In this document: piece after piece, positions 16,091-26,150 of the stretch
Layout: every line of letters starts with the position of its first letter
Numbering within the stretch: position 1 is the stretch's first letter
Assembly (NCBI GenBank): GCA_900103495.1
Contig: FMWZ01000008.1
Location: 119,191 to 183,190, forward strand
Length of the DNA stretch: 64,000 nucleotides
Direction of reading: 5' to 3'
Source: Lachnospiraceae bacterium G11
Lineage (GTDB): Bacteria; Bacillota; Clostridia; Lachnospirales; Lachnospiraceae
Made by a program: the position numbers and the translations under genes
The notes under the pieces: generated by a model
What the model saw: the letters and a program-made list of their open reading frames with translations, nothing else
Databases searched by the model: none
What the model was told of the DNA's origin: nothing

Positions 16091-18196
16091 CTAGAAACAA
16101 GCATTTGCATCAACGATGAGGGCAACTTCGCCATCGCCGAGGATTGTAGCACCGCTTATTACCTTGCACTTGTTGATGTACTTGCCTAAGGACTTGATAA
16201 CGATTTCCTGCTGTCCAATAAGCTCATCAACTACAAGACCTGCGAGCTTGTCACCCTTCTTAACGATAACAACTACCATATCGTCGTCTTTTGTCTTGTT
16301 TGTAGGAGCGTCAAGAACCTCTGACAAACGAATCAAAGGAATAACAACGCCTCTTAAGTTAATAACTTCCTTAGCCTGAACGTATTTAATCTCGCTGGCT
16401 TTGACATCTTCGATGGTCTGGATGGATCCAAGAGAAATAGCGTATTTCTCATCACCGATACAAACCATGAGAGCCTGGATAATAGCAAGTGTAAGAGGAA
16501 GTCTGATTGTCCATGTACTTCCCTCACCGAGCTTTGATTTAACCTCTACTTCTCCGCTTAAGGATTCAATCTTGGACTTAACAACGTCAAGGCCAACACC
16601 TCTTCCTGAAACGTCTGTAATCTGTTTAGCTGTTGAGAAGCTGGGAAGGAAAAGAAGGTCGATGATTTCCTTGTCAGACATTGTAGCTGCCTGCTCAACT
16701 GTGATTGTTCCTCTCTCAATAGCTTTATTCTTAACTGCCTCAACATCGATTCCGTTACCGTCATCTCTTACCTCGATAACAACGTTGTTACCATCCTGGT
16801 AAGCGTCAAGGAAGATAGATCCGACTTCCGGCTTGCCTCTCTGCTTACGAACCTCAGCTGACTCAAGACCATGGTCTGCAGAGTTACGTAACAGGTGCAT
16901 CAAAGGATCGCCAATTTCATCTACAACGGTACGATCAAGCTCTGTCTCTTCACCTGACATGTAGAGTTCCATCTTCTTGTCAAGCTTCTTGGACAAATCT
17001 CTGATCATACGAGGGAACTTATTAACTACACTCTCGATAGGAACCATTCGAACCTTCATAACTGATTCGTGAAGGTTGGTGGTTACACTCTCAAGGTACT
17101 CAATCTGTTCATTGAAGGATGATGTCTGTGAATGGTCCTGACCCGCTGCAGAAACAAGTGAGTTCTTTGCGATAATAAGCTCGCTGACCAGATTCATGAG
17201 TACATCCAGTTTCTCGATATCTACACGGACGGTTCTGTTAACAACAGGTTTGCCTGCCTTCTTCTCGTCCTTTGCAGGAGCTGCAGCCTTTGCAGGAGCG
17301 GGAGCTGTTGTGGCAGCACTCTTTGTCTCCTTGGGTGCTTCCTCAGCAGGTGCCTCAGCCTCAGCCTCTGCTGCCTCTGCAGTACCTCCGGTAAGATCAG
17401 CTTCGGAAAGAAGTTTTCCTTCTGCCTTCTCAATCTCGGAAACGCTGGTGATTGCTGTCTGAATCTTATCCAGGTCAGCATCACTGATTATAACAAGGGT
17501 AAAATTGGTATCGAATCTTTCATCTTCAATATCCTGAGCAGAAGGATCTGATACAGCAATCTCTCCGAGTTCTTCAACTGCTTTAAATACCAGGAAAGCT
17601 CTTGCAGCTTTAAGGATGCAGGAATCCTGAACCTTAACATCGAAGAAGTAAATCTTCTTGCCCTGCTTCATTGCTTCAGAAAGAACATGTACCTGCTCTT
17701 CCGCAAGCTTTAAGTTAACTGAAGGTGCCTTTGCTGCAGCTTCAGGTGCCTCAGCCTTGGGTGCTTCTTCAGCTGCTGCGGCCTCTTCCTTGGGAGCCTC
17801 TCCCCCGCCTGATTTGCCATTAAGGATGGCGTTCAGTCTCTCGATAATTGCGGTGTTCTCATTTTCACCCTCATCGGCTGAGCTTTGAATATTTGAGATA
17901 TACTCATCCAAAGCGTCCAGGCACTGGAATACAACGTCAATAATCTCTGAGTTAACTTTAATGTTGTTATTTCTAACCTCAGAGAAAACATTCTCCATGT
18001 CATGGGTGAGATTCTGCATTCTCTTATATCCCATGGTTCCTGCCATACCCTTAAGGGAATGGGCAGCACGGAAAATCTCATTGATGGTATCCATGTTCTC
18101 GGAGTCTTTCTCCAATTCAAGGATCTGTGTGTTCAGGTTCTGCAAATGCTCTTTTGATTCGTCAAGGAAAATCTCTAGATACTGGCTAACATCCAT
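16091..18196 (-). CDS. cheA: Chemotaxis histidine kinase CheA
   Basis: A 701-residue kinase that phosphorylates CheY and CheB. Its domains in order are P1 (HPt, phospho-accepting His46 in AAHSLKG), an Ala/Glu-rich linker, a P2-like region (about 165-260), a second low-complexity linker (about 270-315), P3 dimerisation, P4 ATPase (HLLRNSADHGLE, then DDGNGID and GRGVGLDVV) and P5 CheW-like (from about 565). The start is 1 bp after the cheB stop, and the ribosome binding site (GGGGGTAAG) lies inside cheB. Confidence 0.98.
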   Translation of the reverse strand: MDVSQYLEIFLDESKEHLQNLNTQILELEKDSENMDTINEIFRAAHSLKGMAGTMGYKRMQNLTHDMENVFSEVRNNNIKVNSEIIDVVFQCLDALDEYISNIQSSADEGENENTAIIERLNAILNGKSGGGEAPKEEAAAAEEAPKAEAPEAAAKAPSVNLKLAEEQVHVLSEAMKQGKKIYFFDVKVQDSCILKAARAFLVFKAVEELGEIAVSDPSAQDIEDERFDTNFTLVIISDADLDKIQTAITSVSEIEKAEGKLLSEADLTGGTAEAAEAEAEAPAEEAPKETKSAATTAPAPAKAAAPAKDEKKAGKPVVNRTVRVDIEKLDVLMNLVSELIIAKNSLVSAAGQDHSQTSSFNEQIEYLESVTTNLHESVMKVRMVPIESVVNKFPRMIRDLSKKLDKKMELYMSGEETELDRTVVDEIGDPLMHLLRNSADHGLESAEVRKQRGKPEVGSIFLDAYQDGNNVVIEVRDDGNGIDVEAVKNKAIERGTITVEQAATMSDKEIIDLLFLPSFSTAKQITDVSGRGVGLDVVKSKIESLSGEVEVKSKLGEGSTWTIRLPLTLAIIQALMVCIGDEKYAISLGSIQTIEDVKASEIKYVQAKEVINLRGVVIPLIRLSEVLDAPTNKTKDDDMVVVIVKKGDKLAGLVVDELIGQQEIVIKSLGKYINKCKVISGATILGDGEVALIVDANACF

Positions 18197-18197
18197 A

Positions 18198-19271
18198 TCA
18201 ACTTACCCCCACATTTAAAATAATCTCCTGTGCCAATTGGTCAAGTGGTGCCGATTGATTGGAAAGACCCGCATTATCAACAGCCTTAGGCATGCCGTAG
18301 ACTACACAGGTGTTTTCGCTTTGTGTAATTACGTGAATTTTCTTTCCGGACTTCTTGAGGTTCTTGATTCCCTCAGTACCATCAGCACCCATGCCGGTCA
18401 TTACCACACAGCAAATCTCATCGAATCCTGTGTTGGCCAAAGACTCGTACATATAGTTTGCACAGGGCTTTACACCTTCTCGGTTGGGTTCGTCCGTATA
18501 GTGGATAGCGTAATCTGCTCCGGTCTTAACTATGTTCATATGAGCGCCGCCTTTGGAAATGTACGCCCACCCTTTCTTGATTCGCTCACCTTCTTCAGCC
18601 TCCTTAACATTAAGCTCGCCTAAGCTGTTAAGTCGTTCTGCCAAAGAAGCGGTAAAACCAACGGGCATATGCTGTACCATTACCACAGGTGCATTCAGAT
18701 TACCGGGAAGTTTGGGAATAACGCTTTGCAGTGCCTTGGGTCCTCCGGTGGAGCTTGCTATGGCAACTATCTTATTGCCGCCCCTGGAGCTTCTGCCCTT
18801 TGATGCCAAATCTGCAAGTTTCTTTAGAGTGTCATCCTCTCTCGGCTTAACAGGTTCGGAAACAACAGCTGCATTACTTTCGGATACCGCATACAAAGTG
18901 TTTAAGAAGTGATTCTTAAACTCATCGTCTCGACAGTCCATAGCTGAATTGGGCTTATGAACAAAGTCAACGGCTCCGAGTTCCAAACATTCGATGGTGA
19001 CCTGAGCGCCTTCCATAGTGTCGGTGCTTGCCATCATGATCTTGGCCTTAATGTTCTTCTTGCGGAGTTCTTTTAAGAGCTCTATGCCATTCATGATTGG
19101 CATATTCACGTCAAGAACAACCGCGTCGTACTGACTCTTCGTCAGTAAATTCAAGGCTTCCTGACCGTTTCCGGCAATATTCACTACACGGAATCTCGTG
19201 TCACCATTGATTATATCACAGAGCACTCTTCTCATGAGTGCAGAATCATCAACCACGAGAACTTTTTTCAT
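18198..19271 (-). CDS. cheB: Chemotaxis response regulator methylesterase CheB
   Basis: A 357-residue protein with an N-terminal receiver domain (phospho-accepting Asp54 in VVLDVNMPIMNG) and a C-terminal methylesterase. The catalytic triad is seen as Ser in IASSTGGPKA, His in VQHMPVGFTASLAERL and Asp in MTGMGADGTEG. It demethylates receptors during adaptation. The matching methyltransferase cheR is not in this operon. AGGAGC lies seven bases before the ATG. Confidence 0.97.
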   Translation of the reverse strand: MKKVLVVDDSALMRRVLCDIINGDTRFRVVNIAGNGQEALNLLTKSQYDAVVLDVNMPIMNGIELLKELRKKNIKAKIMMASTDTMEGAQVTIECLELGAVDFVHKPNSAMDCRDDEFKNHFLNTLYAVSESNAAVVSEPVKPREDDTLKKLADLASKGRSSRGGNKIVAIASSTGGPKALQSVIPKLPGNLNAPVVMVQHMPVGFTASLAERLNSLGELNVKEAEEGERIKKGWAYISKGGAHMNIVKTGADYAIHYTDEPNREGVKPCANYMYESLANTGFDEICCVVMTGMGADGTEGIKNLKKSGKKIHVITQSENTCVVYGMPKAVDNAGLSNQSAPLDQLAQEIILNVGVS

Positions 19272-19310
19272 ATTTTTTGCTCCTATTAGATGCTATTTAC
19301 TGTCAATTTC

Positions 19311-20051
19311 CTAAAAACCGCTCTCTTTTCTACGATTTTTTCGTTCTTCTTGAAATATATATCTTATTATTTCTTCTCGTTCTTCCATATTAATGTCCAT
19401 ATATTGAACGCGGTGTTCGAAAGTGCCGGGTTTATGCTCCACTTCCTTAACCGCCAGGACTTTTCCTACCAGACAATATTCCTTTTTGCCTGTTTCAAAA
19501 TTCAAATTGTATTTACAATATATAAGCTGGTCCTTATCATATTTATAGTTTGAAATAAACCTGATTCCGCCACCGCTTATATCTACGATTATTGCTCTTC
19601 TTAAAGGAATTGATCCATTGATAGGTACAGTATCTGTGGATTTGTCTCTTCTTTCAACTGCCTCGACTTCTTCCTGCTCCAGCTCCCTGGATCCCATATC
19701 CAAGGCACAGCTGAATCTGTAGAACTCTCTTCTTTGAATCTTCCTTATATTACTGGTAAGTTCCAAAACAATGATGTAAACATTGTTGCTCTTATATCTG
19801 TCAACAATTCTGGCATCAAACTGATAAAGAAGTTTTCCCTCATATACATTTACATCGTACTCGCTGTCAACGGGAAGCAAAATAAGCTTTGACTGCTCCA
19901 TGGGCATCAAAACCTCTATGCGATCGTCTGAAAGGATATCGTATACCTTGGTTTCGTATACTTTCTTGTTATCCTCCGCGTTATCGTATTTCACTCTTTC
20001 GATGGATGTAAGGTCCACCCTTGACCCTACATTGACAAACTTTGATAACAT
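19311..20051 (-). CDS. PilZ-domain protein of the YcgR flagellar brake type
   Basis: A 246-residue protein with an N-terminal YcgR-like beta domain (residues 1-105) and a C-terminal PilZ domain. The c-di-GMP-binding signature is complete: RREFYR (about residues 106-111), and DISGGGIRF. YcgR-type proteins bind c-di-GMP and slow the motor or alter its bias. Its insertion between flhG and cheB is not part of the B. subtilis order, where the related YpfA lies elsewhere. A role in c-di-GMP control of motility is likely. Confidence 0.9.
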   Translation of the reverse strand: MLSKFVNVGSRVDLTSIERVKYDNAEDNKKVYETKVYDILSDDRIEVLMPMEQSKLILLPVDSEYDVNVYEGKLLYQFDARIVDRYKSNNVYIIVLELTSNIRKIQRREFYRFSCALDMGSRELEQEEVEAVERRDKSTDTVPINGSIPLRRAIIVDISGGGIRFISNYKYDKDQLIYCKYNLNFETGKKEYCLVGKVLAVKEVEHKPGTFEHRVQYMDINMEEREEIIRYIFQEERKNRRKESGF

Positions 20052-20069
20052 TTTTGCTACCTCTCCTGA

Positions 20070-20960
20070 TTATTTAAGCTGTCTTGAGGCAATAATATGC
20101 GAAAAGAATGCAGCCATACCCCTCTTCTGTTTAGGAGTCTCCTCTTCCATGTTCATAAGGCTTCTGGCAATCTGCTCAAAGGCAAGACTGGACTTTGCCG
20201 TGGGAGACTTGATTGATACCGGAACCTGTCCCAAAACTGCCTGCATCAGCTGATTGTCCTGAGGTATCTCCCCGAGATAACTCATGGGAAGCTTAAGATA
20301 TCTTGCAACAACGGCATTAAGCTTGTTGTACAAAGCCTCGCCCTCTCCCGGTTTCTCAACACGGTTTGCAAGCATCTTTACCACCGATGTCTCAGTGGAA
20401 AATCTGGGATGTCTGTGCAATGCCTTTAATAATGAATAGGCATCTGTTATGGATGTGGGCTCCGGAGTGGATACAAGTATTACCTCTCCTCCGGCCACCA
20501 GAAACTCCAGTACCGCATCCGAAATTCCAGCACCGGTATCTACTATTATTATATCAGCAATGCTGTCTAACTGGGCAAGATTCTGAATAATATATGTAAG
20601 GTATTCGCGACTTAGATTTGCCATTCCGGCAATTCCCGAACCTCCGGAGATGAAGCCCACCTCCATAGGGCCCCAGGTGATAATATCCTTAATGTTTTTA
20701 CCCTGATATATCAAATCAAAAAGGTTGTACTTCGGAACCGCTCCGAACATAACCTCAATATTTGCAAGGCCAAAGTCCGCGTCAAGGATGATAACCCTTT
20801 TACCCATTTTCCTGAACTGAATGGCAAGATTAATGGATGTGTTGGATTTACCTACTCCACCCTTACCGCTTGTGACCGTAATGATTCTGGCCAGGGGTCT
20901 CTCGGGATTCGCCACCTCATTTGCTTTAATGATATTTCTTAACTGTTCGGCTTGATCCAT
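20070..20960 (-). CDS. flhG: Flagellar number regulator FlhG (MinD-like ATPase)
   Basis: A 296-residue MinD/ParA ATPase (YlxH) that sets flagellar number and position by acting on FlhF. The N-terminal peptide (MDQAEQLR), which stimulates FlhF GTPase, is present. The deviant Walker A (GKGGVGKSN), switch I/II region (DADFGLANIE) and IIVDTGAG follow. The C-terminal part contains basic and hydrophobic residues suited to membrane binding. It directly abuts flhF. Confidence 0.96.
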   Translation of the reverse strand: MDQAEQLRNIIKANEVANPERPLARIITVTSGKGGVGKSNTSINLAIQFRKMGKRVIILDADFGLANIEVMFGAVPKYNLFDLIYQGKNIKDIITWGPMEVGFISGGSGIAGMANLSREYLTYIIQNLAQLDSIADIIIVDTGAGISDAVLEFLVAGGEVILVSTPEPTSITDAYSLLKALHRHPRFSTETSVVKMLANRVEKPGEGEALYNKLNAVVARYLKLPMSYLGEIPQDNQLMQAVLGQVPVSIKSPTAKSSLAFEQIARSLMNMEEETPKQKRGMAAFFSHIIASRQLK

Positions 20961-22190
20961 CTACTGTTTTCCCCCAAGTAATTGCTTAACTGTCTTCTGC
21001 GGATTAAATACTTCGATATCATCCGGAACGTTCTGTCCGCAGGTAACATAAGAAATGGGAGAATCCGTGTAAAGTTTAAGATTCAGCAAGTTTCCGTATT
21101 CACAGGTCTCATCAAGCTTTGTGAAAATCAGCTTGAAGCTGCAAATATCCTTGTAAGTATCTGTAATCTGCAATAAATCCTTATATTTTGTGGTGGCACT
21201 GAGTACAAGGAAAATGTCCTTGTTTTCCTTATCTTTCAGCGCATCCGTGAATTCTCCGATATTCTCCTGTTGTTCTCTGTTCTGATGGCTGTGTCCAGCA
21301 GTATCGATCAGTATGTAATCGAACTCTGAAAAATCTGAAATAGCGGTCTCCATCTCTTCAACCGTGTATATGATTCTGAAGGGAACCTTTAAAATATTGG
21401 CATAGGTCCTAAGCTGCTCGACTGCAGCGATTCTGTATGTATCGGCTGTGAGCAGGGCAACCTTCTTCTTCTGTTCCACACAGAATTTACCTGCAAGTTT
21501 GGCGATGGTTGTGGTTTTACCTACTCCGGTGGGACCCACAAACATAAGAACCTTTACACCGTTTTCGGCGGGTTCAATCTCCTCAGCTCTTCCAAACTTA
21601 AGTATCATCTTCTGATATACCCCTGCCAGCACGAAGTCTATTGGCATATTGGGCTTTTGAATTTTCTCCACCTCGTCGAGAATCTGGTTGGCGTACTTCT
21701 CGTCAACCTCATTGTCGATCATGGTGTTGTATAAAAGCTTGGTAAACTTGTCGATTTCAGACTCTTCTTTAACTTCTTCCTTGGCTTTGGAAACCTCAGG
21801 CTCCTGATCATCCTTAAGAAGATCGTCATCCTTAATCTCCTGCTTCATTATCTGTTTTTCAAGAAGGTTCTGAAGGCTTTCAAGCTTCTCTTCGATAGCT
21901 GCCTGTTCATTGGAAATAACGGAAGGCTTAACGGGTGCCACCGGAGCGACAGCCGGTGTTGGAGCGGGAGTCGGTTTTGCCACAGCAGGTGCGGGCTTCT
22001 TCTCCCTGTACTTTGCCTGCTCTTCCTCCAAAGCAACCGTCACCTCTATCATCTGAGGCTTTAAGAAGGCAAAAAGTCCCTTCTTCTTCACGTTCTTCAC
22101 GTTCATGACAACTATATTTTCGCCAAGCTCTTTCTTTGCAATCTCTACAGCTTCGGCTTCAGTTTTTGCCTGGAATTTCTTGATTATCAT
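20961..22190 (-). CDS. flhF: Flagellar SRP-like GTPase FlhF
   Basis: A 409-residue SRP-family GTPase that guides the site of flagellar assembly. Its layout is a basic B domain (about 1-150, with a Pro/Ala/Val-rich stretch near 65-90), a helical N domain and the G domain. The G motifs are G1 FVGPTGVGKTTT, DTYRIAAVEQL and DTAGHS. The start codon shares a base with the flhA stop (TAATG). Confidence 0.97.
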   Translation of the reverse strand: MIIKKFQAKTEAEAVEIAKKELGENIVVMNVKNVKKKGLFAFLKPQMIEVTVALEEEQAKYREKKPAPAVAKPTPAPTPAVAPVAPVKPSVISNEQAAIEEKLESLQNLLEKQIMKQEIKDDDLLKDDQEPEVSKAKEEVKEESEIDKFTKLLYNTMIDNEVDEKYANQILDEVEKIQKPNMPIDFVLAGVYQKMILKFGRAEEIEPAENGVKVLMFVGPTGVGKTTTIAKLAGKFCVEQKKKVALLTADTYRIAAVEQLRTYANILKVPFRIIYTVEEMETAISDFSEFDYILIDTAGHSHQNREQQENIGEFTDALKDKENKDIFLVLSATTKYKDLLQITDTYKDICSFKLIFTKLDETCEYGNLLNLKLYTDSPISYVTCGQNVPDDIEVFNPQKTVKQLLGGKQ

Positions 22191-24223
22191 TATGCTGTCA
22201 CCATTCCGACTGACTGTAATTCAATATTGGACTCTATCTCGTTATAGGATATGACAATCAGATCCTTGAAATAGTCCTCAGTCAATCTCTTAAAATATAT
22301 ACGAACAATGGGTGAGGTTATAACAATAGGATTCTTTCCGAGGTTCTCAAGCTTAGCCACTTCGGCCTCAAGAGAATCCATAATCTTTCTGGTCCTTTCC
22401 GGATCCAGATTAAGATAAGCACCCTGCTCTGTCTGTTTAACACTTCCCATAATCTCCTGCTCAATCTTGGGATCCAATGTTACAACGCTTGTCGTTTCAT
22501 TGGCAGGGAAGAACTTGCTTGAAATTGCCCTCTTTAAAGACTGTCTTACATATTCGGTAAGAATATCCGGGTCCCTTGTGGTGGGGGCATAATCCGCAAG
22601 TGTTTCAAATATAGTAAGCAAATCTCTTATGGAAACGCCTTCCTTTAAGAGGTTCTGAAGGACCTTCTGAACTTCACCTATGCCAAGAAGCTTGGGTACA
22701 AGTTCATCAACAAGGGAGGGGTTTGTCTCCTTAAGGTTGTTAACAAGGTTCTGTACATCCTGTCTTGTAAGCAGTTCAGCGATGTACTGCCTGATAACTT
22801 CAGTAAGATGGGTTGCAATGATTGAAGGGGGATCAACAACCGTATAGCCAAGGCTCTCTGCTCTTTCTCTCTGTCCCTCTGTAATCCAGATGGCGGGCAG
22901 ATGGAATGAAGGCTCAAATGTGGGAATACCCGTGATTTCCTCTTCAACATAGCCGGGATTCATGGCCATATAGTGATCAAAGAGAATCTCTCCTTCGCTG
23001 ACCTGAATACCCTTAATCTTTATAATGTACTGGTTGGGGTTAAGCTGAATGTTATCCCTCAAACGAATGATGGGAACAACAGTACCAAGCTCCAACGCAA
23101 TCTGTCTTCTTATCATTACTACACGGTCCAATAGGTCACCGCCCTGACTGGCATCAGCCAAGGGGATAATTCCGTAACCGAATTCAAGCTCAATGGGGTC
23201 AACCTGCAAGAGGCTTGTAACATTCTCCGGCTGCCGGATCTCCTCCGCAGCAATCTCGTCCTCGTCCACTTCGCCCTCGATTTTGGCGGTTTCGATGGTG
23301 CCCTGAATGGTTCTTCCGACAACTATGAAAATCATTCCCATTGCCAGGAACAAAAGGGTATTTAAGGTGGTTACAAGGCCCAATCCGCAAAGAATTGCAC
23401 CTGTAAGATACAAAGCCTTAGGAATACCGAAAAGCTGTGACACAAGGGTATGACCGAAGTCTGCATCCTTGCTTCCCTTAGTAACCAGAATACCTGTTGA
23501 AAGGGAAATGAGAAGGGAGGGAATCTGTGATACAAGGCCATCACCAATGGTGAGGATTGCATACTTCTGAAGAGCATCCGTCATTCCAAGGCCTTCTCTT
23601 GTGGCACCCATTATTACACCACCGATGATGTTGATTGCGGTAATCAAAAGACCTGCGGCAGCATCTCCTTTTACGTACTTAACGGCACCGTCCATGGAAC
23701 CGAAGAAGCTTGCTTCCTGCTGAATTTTGTCACGTCTTACCTTTGCTTCCGCATCGGTGATTGCGCCTGTATTAAGGTCTGCGTCAATAGCCATCTGCTT
23801 ACCGGGCATTGCGTCCAGGGTAAATCTTGCAGTAACTTCAGCTACACGCTCGGAACCTTTGTTGATTACAAGGAACTGTATAAGTACAAGAATAACGAAT
23901 ACGATACTTCCGATGATCAAGTCGCCGCCTCCGACGAAGGAGCCGAAGGTCTGTACAACGTTTCCTGCATATCCCTGACCAAGAATCAGACGGGTTGAGG
24001 ATACGTTTAAAGCGATTCTAAAGATTGTGGTAAATAAAAGCAGTGTGGGGAAGAAAGCCAAATCCAGCACTTCTTTTACAAACATACACGAGAAAAGAAC
24101 TATAAAAGCAATTGATATGTTAAAAGCCAAAAGGACGTCCAGAAGAACGGAAGGGATAGGAACAATCAGCATAACAAATGCGGCTACCAAATAAAGCGCA
24201 ACGCCGACATCCGCTCTTTTCAT
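22190..24223 (-). CDS. flhA: Flagellar export gate protein FlhA
   Basis: A 677-residue component of the flagellar type III export gate. The first half has about eight transmembrane helices and the conserved loop with GKQMAIDADLNTGAI. The second half is the cytoplasmic domain that docks chaperone-substrate complexes (VVPIIRLRDN, then VDPPSIIATHLTEVIR). The ATG at 24223 is used because AAGGAGG lies seven bases upstream; an in-frame ATG at 24241 precedes that site. Confidence 0.98.
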   Translation of the reverse strand: MKRADVGVALYLVAAFVMLIVPIPSVLLDVLLAFNISIAFIVLFSCMFVKEVLDLAFFPTLLLFTTIFRIALNVSSTRLILGQGYAGNVVQTFGSFVGGGDLIIGSIVFVILVLIQFLVINKGSERVAEVTARFTLDAMPGKQMAIDADLNTGAITDAEAKVRRDKIQQEASFFGSMDGAVKYVKGDAAAGLLITAINIIGGVIMGATREGLGMTDALQKYAILTIGDGLVSQIPSLLISLSTGILVTKGSKDADFGHTLVSQLFGIPKALYLTGAILCGLGLVTTLNTLLFLAMGMIFIVVGRTIQGTIETAKIEGEVDEDEIAAEEIRQPENVTSLLQVDPIELEFGYGIIPLADASQGGDLLDRVVMIRRQIALELGTVVPIIRLRDNIQLNPNQYIIKIKGIQVSEGEILFDHYMAMNPGYVEEEITGIPTFEPSFHLPAIWITEGQRERAESLGYTVVDPPSIIATHLTEVIRQYIAELLTRQDVQNLVNNLKETNPSLVDELVPKLLGIGEVQKVLQNLLKEGVSIRDLLTIFETLADYAPTTRDPDILTEYVRQSLKRAISSKFFPANETTSVVTLDPKIEQEIMGSVKQTEQGAYLNLDPERTRKIMDSLEAEVAKLENLGKNPIVITSPIVRIYFKRLTEDYFKDLIVISYNEIESNIELQSVGMVTA

Positions 24224-24246
24224 ATTGTTTCCTCCTTCCATTTATT

Positions 24247-25356
24247 CTAAACCCTTCCCTGGAGCTTATAGACGAATGCCAAAACCTCAGCCACCGCCTG
24301 ATATAATTCCGGGGGTATCATTTCTCCCACCTCAACGCTTGAGTAAAGCATTCTGGCAAGAGGCTTATTCTCTACGATTTCGATGTTGTTCTCCTTGGCT
24401 GCCTCCTTTATCTTCTGGGCCAAATAGTTTTCACCTTTGGCAAGAACGATAGGTGCCGGGTACATATCTGCATCATATTGAATAGCTACAGCGTAGTGAG
24501 TCGGGTTTGTGATTACTACGTCCGCCTTTGGCACATTCTGCATCATACGCCTCTGGGATGCCTGCTGCATACGCTGCCTGATTTTGCCCTTGATTAAAGG
24601 GTCTCCTTCTGTCTGCTTGTACTCGTCCTTAACTTCCTGCTTGGTCATCCTCATATCGCGTTTGAACTTCGTTCTCTGATAGATGAAGTCCCCCGCGGCG
24701 ATAATTGCATAAACCGCAGAAATTCGGATTCCCAGATCCACCACAGTCTCCAAAATCAGATTGAGAGCCTGCATGATGGTCATGTCGTACATTGCAAACA
24801 GATAATAAAGCTTATCCTTCGCATAACTGTATACGATAATTGAGATAAGAATTATCTTCATAAGTGCTTTGACGAGCTCTACCAAAGCATTTATGGAAAA
24901 CAATCTCTTTACCCCGTTTAAAGGATTGAGATTACTGAATTTCGGTGTTAAAGGCTTAAGGGTCGGATGCCACTGAACCTGAACAAAATCACAAAGGAAA
25001 GCGACTATGAATCCGGTTACAAATACCGGAAGGCATATAATAAGTACCCTTAAAAGACCATATCTGATTAGAATAATAAAATCATTCTCCGGCACCATTC
25101 CCTGATACTGAATGGTAACGTTGGGAATCATTCCGTACACTTCCGAAAATGTGGAAAGAAATGTATTCCCCATAAATCCCGTGGCGAACTTTAAAGTAAG
25201 AAACAAAGCTAAGATTCCGGCTCCGTTTGCCAGCTCTTTCGACTTGGCAACCTTACCTTCTTTTCTGGCATCCTCCAGCTTTTTGGGAGTAGCCTCTTCC
25301 GTCTTCTCGCCGCCGGGGCCTTCTGCAAAGAATTGGAGGTTATACCTTAAACTCAC
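24247..25356 (-). CDS. flhB: Flagellar export switch protein FlhB
   Basis: A 369-residue export component that switches substrate specificity from hook to filament. It has four transmembrane helices and a cytoplasmic domain with the self-cleaving NPTH motif (about residues 284-287, ITNPTHYAVAI). The frame is open far upstream, but a GTG start at 25356 is chosen. It has GGAGGG six bases upstream, overlaps the fliR stop (GTGA), and gives the family N-terminus (NLQFFAEG...KTEEATPKKL). Confidence 0.96.
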   Translation of the reverse strand: MSLRYNLQFFAEGPGGEKTEEATPKKLEDARKEGKVAKSKELANGAGILALFLTLKFATGFMGNTFLSTFSEVYGMIPNVTIQYQGMVPENDFIILIRYGLLRVLIICLPVFVTGFIVAFLCDFVQVQWHPTLKPLTPKFSNLNPLNGVKRLFSINALVELVKALMKIILISIIVYSYAKDKLYYLFAMYDMTIMQALNLILETVVDLGIRISAVYAIIAAGDFIYQRTKFKRDMRMTKQEVKDEYKQTEGDPLIKGKIRQRMQQASQRRMMQNVPKADVVITNPTHYAVAIQYDADMYPAPIVLAKGENYLAQKIKEAAKENNIEIVENKPLARMLYSSVEVGEMIPPELYQAVAEVLAFVYKLQGRV

Positions 25357-26138
25357 CTCATGCCCTCCACAAATGCCACCACCATTGTCTTCATCTCTGT
25401 GAAAATAAAGTCCGCTATTCCCGGTAACATTCCCACGGTCAAAAACAAAGCTCCCAGTCCCACCAGAACCTTTAACTGCATACCTACTGCAAACATGTTC
25501 ATCTGAGGTGCTACTTTTGCCAAAACCCCAAGGACCGCGTTTAAAAGAATCATTATTGCAAAAATCGGAAGACATATTCTGAAAGCAATTGAAATACTGT
25601 CTCCCATGAAATCTATAAAACTTTTAAGAAGACTGTCTGTGTTAAAAATCATTCCGTTTACGGGAATGAGCGTATAAGTCTCTGCAAAAGCTCTGATAAG
25701 ATATCGGTGCATACCGCTTACTATAAGAAGCAAAGTTACCATATACTGATAAAAAACGCCCGATATCGTAACACTCTCTCTTGTGGCGGGATCTACCAGG
25801 TTAACCATGGAAAGGCCTACCTCCATGTCTATAACCGAACCCGCAAGGTTGACAATGCTGTTACAGATTGTAGCCGCAAAGCCAATCATGATTCCCACTA
25901 CAACTTCCTTCATGACTATTACCGCAAAGCCTTCAACCGTAGCGTACTCCAAATTGGGTCTTGACGGTGTCAGCATGTAGTAAAGCAGAACCGAAAACAT
26001 AAATCCGAAGGCGATTTTCACTCGCCTCGGCGTGTTGGTCATGGAGAAAAACGGTGCCACAAACACAAAAGACAGCACTCTTGCCAGTACCAGAAGGAAG
26101 AATTCAAAATCAGCTAAATAGAAGGCTCGACTTATCAT
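25353..26138 (-). CDS. fliR: Flagellar export protein FliR
   Basis: A 261-residue membrane protein of the export gate core, with about six helices. Typical elements are the FVFVAPFFS segment near residue 25, the central GMHRYLIRAFAETYTLIP and the C-terminal NMFAVGMQLKVLVGL. It forms the FliPQR pore complex with the two preceding genes. AGGAGG precedes the ATG, and the stop overlaps the flhB start. Confidence 0.97.
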   Translation of the reverse strand: MISRAFYLADFEFFLLVLARVLSFVFVAPFFSMTNTPRRVKIAFGFMFSVLLYYMLTPSRPNLEYATVEGFAVIVMKEVVVGIMIGFAATICNSIVNLAGSVIDMEVGLSMVNLVDPATRESVTISGVFYQYMVTLLLIVSGMHRYLIRAFAETYTLIPVNGMIFNTDSLLKSFIDFMGDSISIAFRICLPIFAIMILLNAVLGVLAKVAPQMNMFAVGMQLKVLVGLGALFLTVGMLPGIADFIFTEMKTMVVAFVEGMR

Positions 26139-26150
26139 TTCTACCTCCTC

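Noticed and set aside
25357..25575. N-terminal extension of FlhB by 73 residues
   Set aside because: The extension overlaps fliR and is Gly/Ser-rich out-of-frame translation; the GTG at 25356 has a good ribosome binding site.
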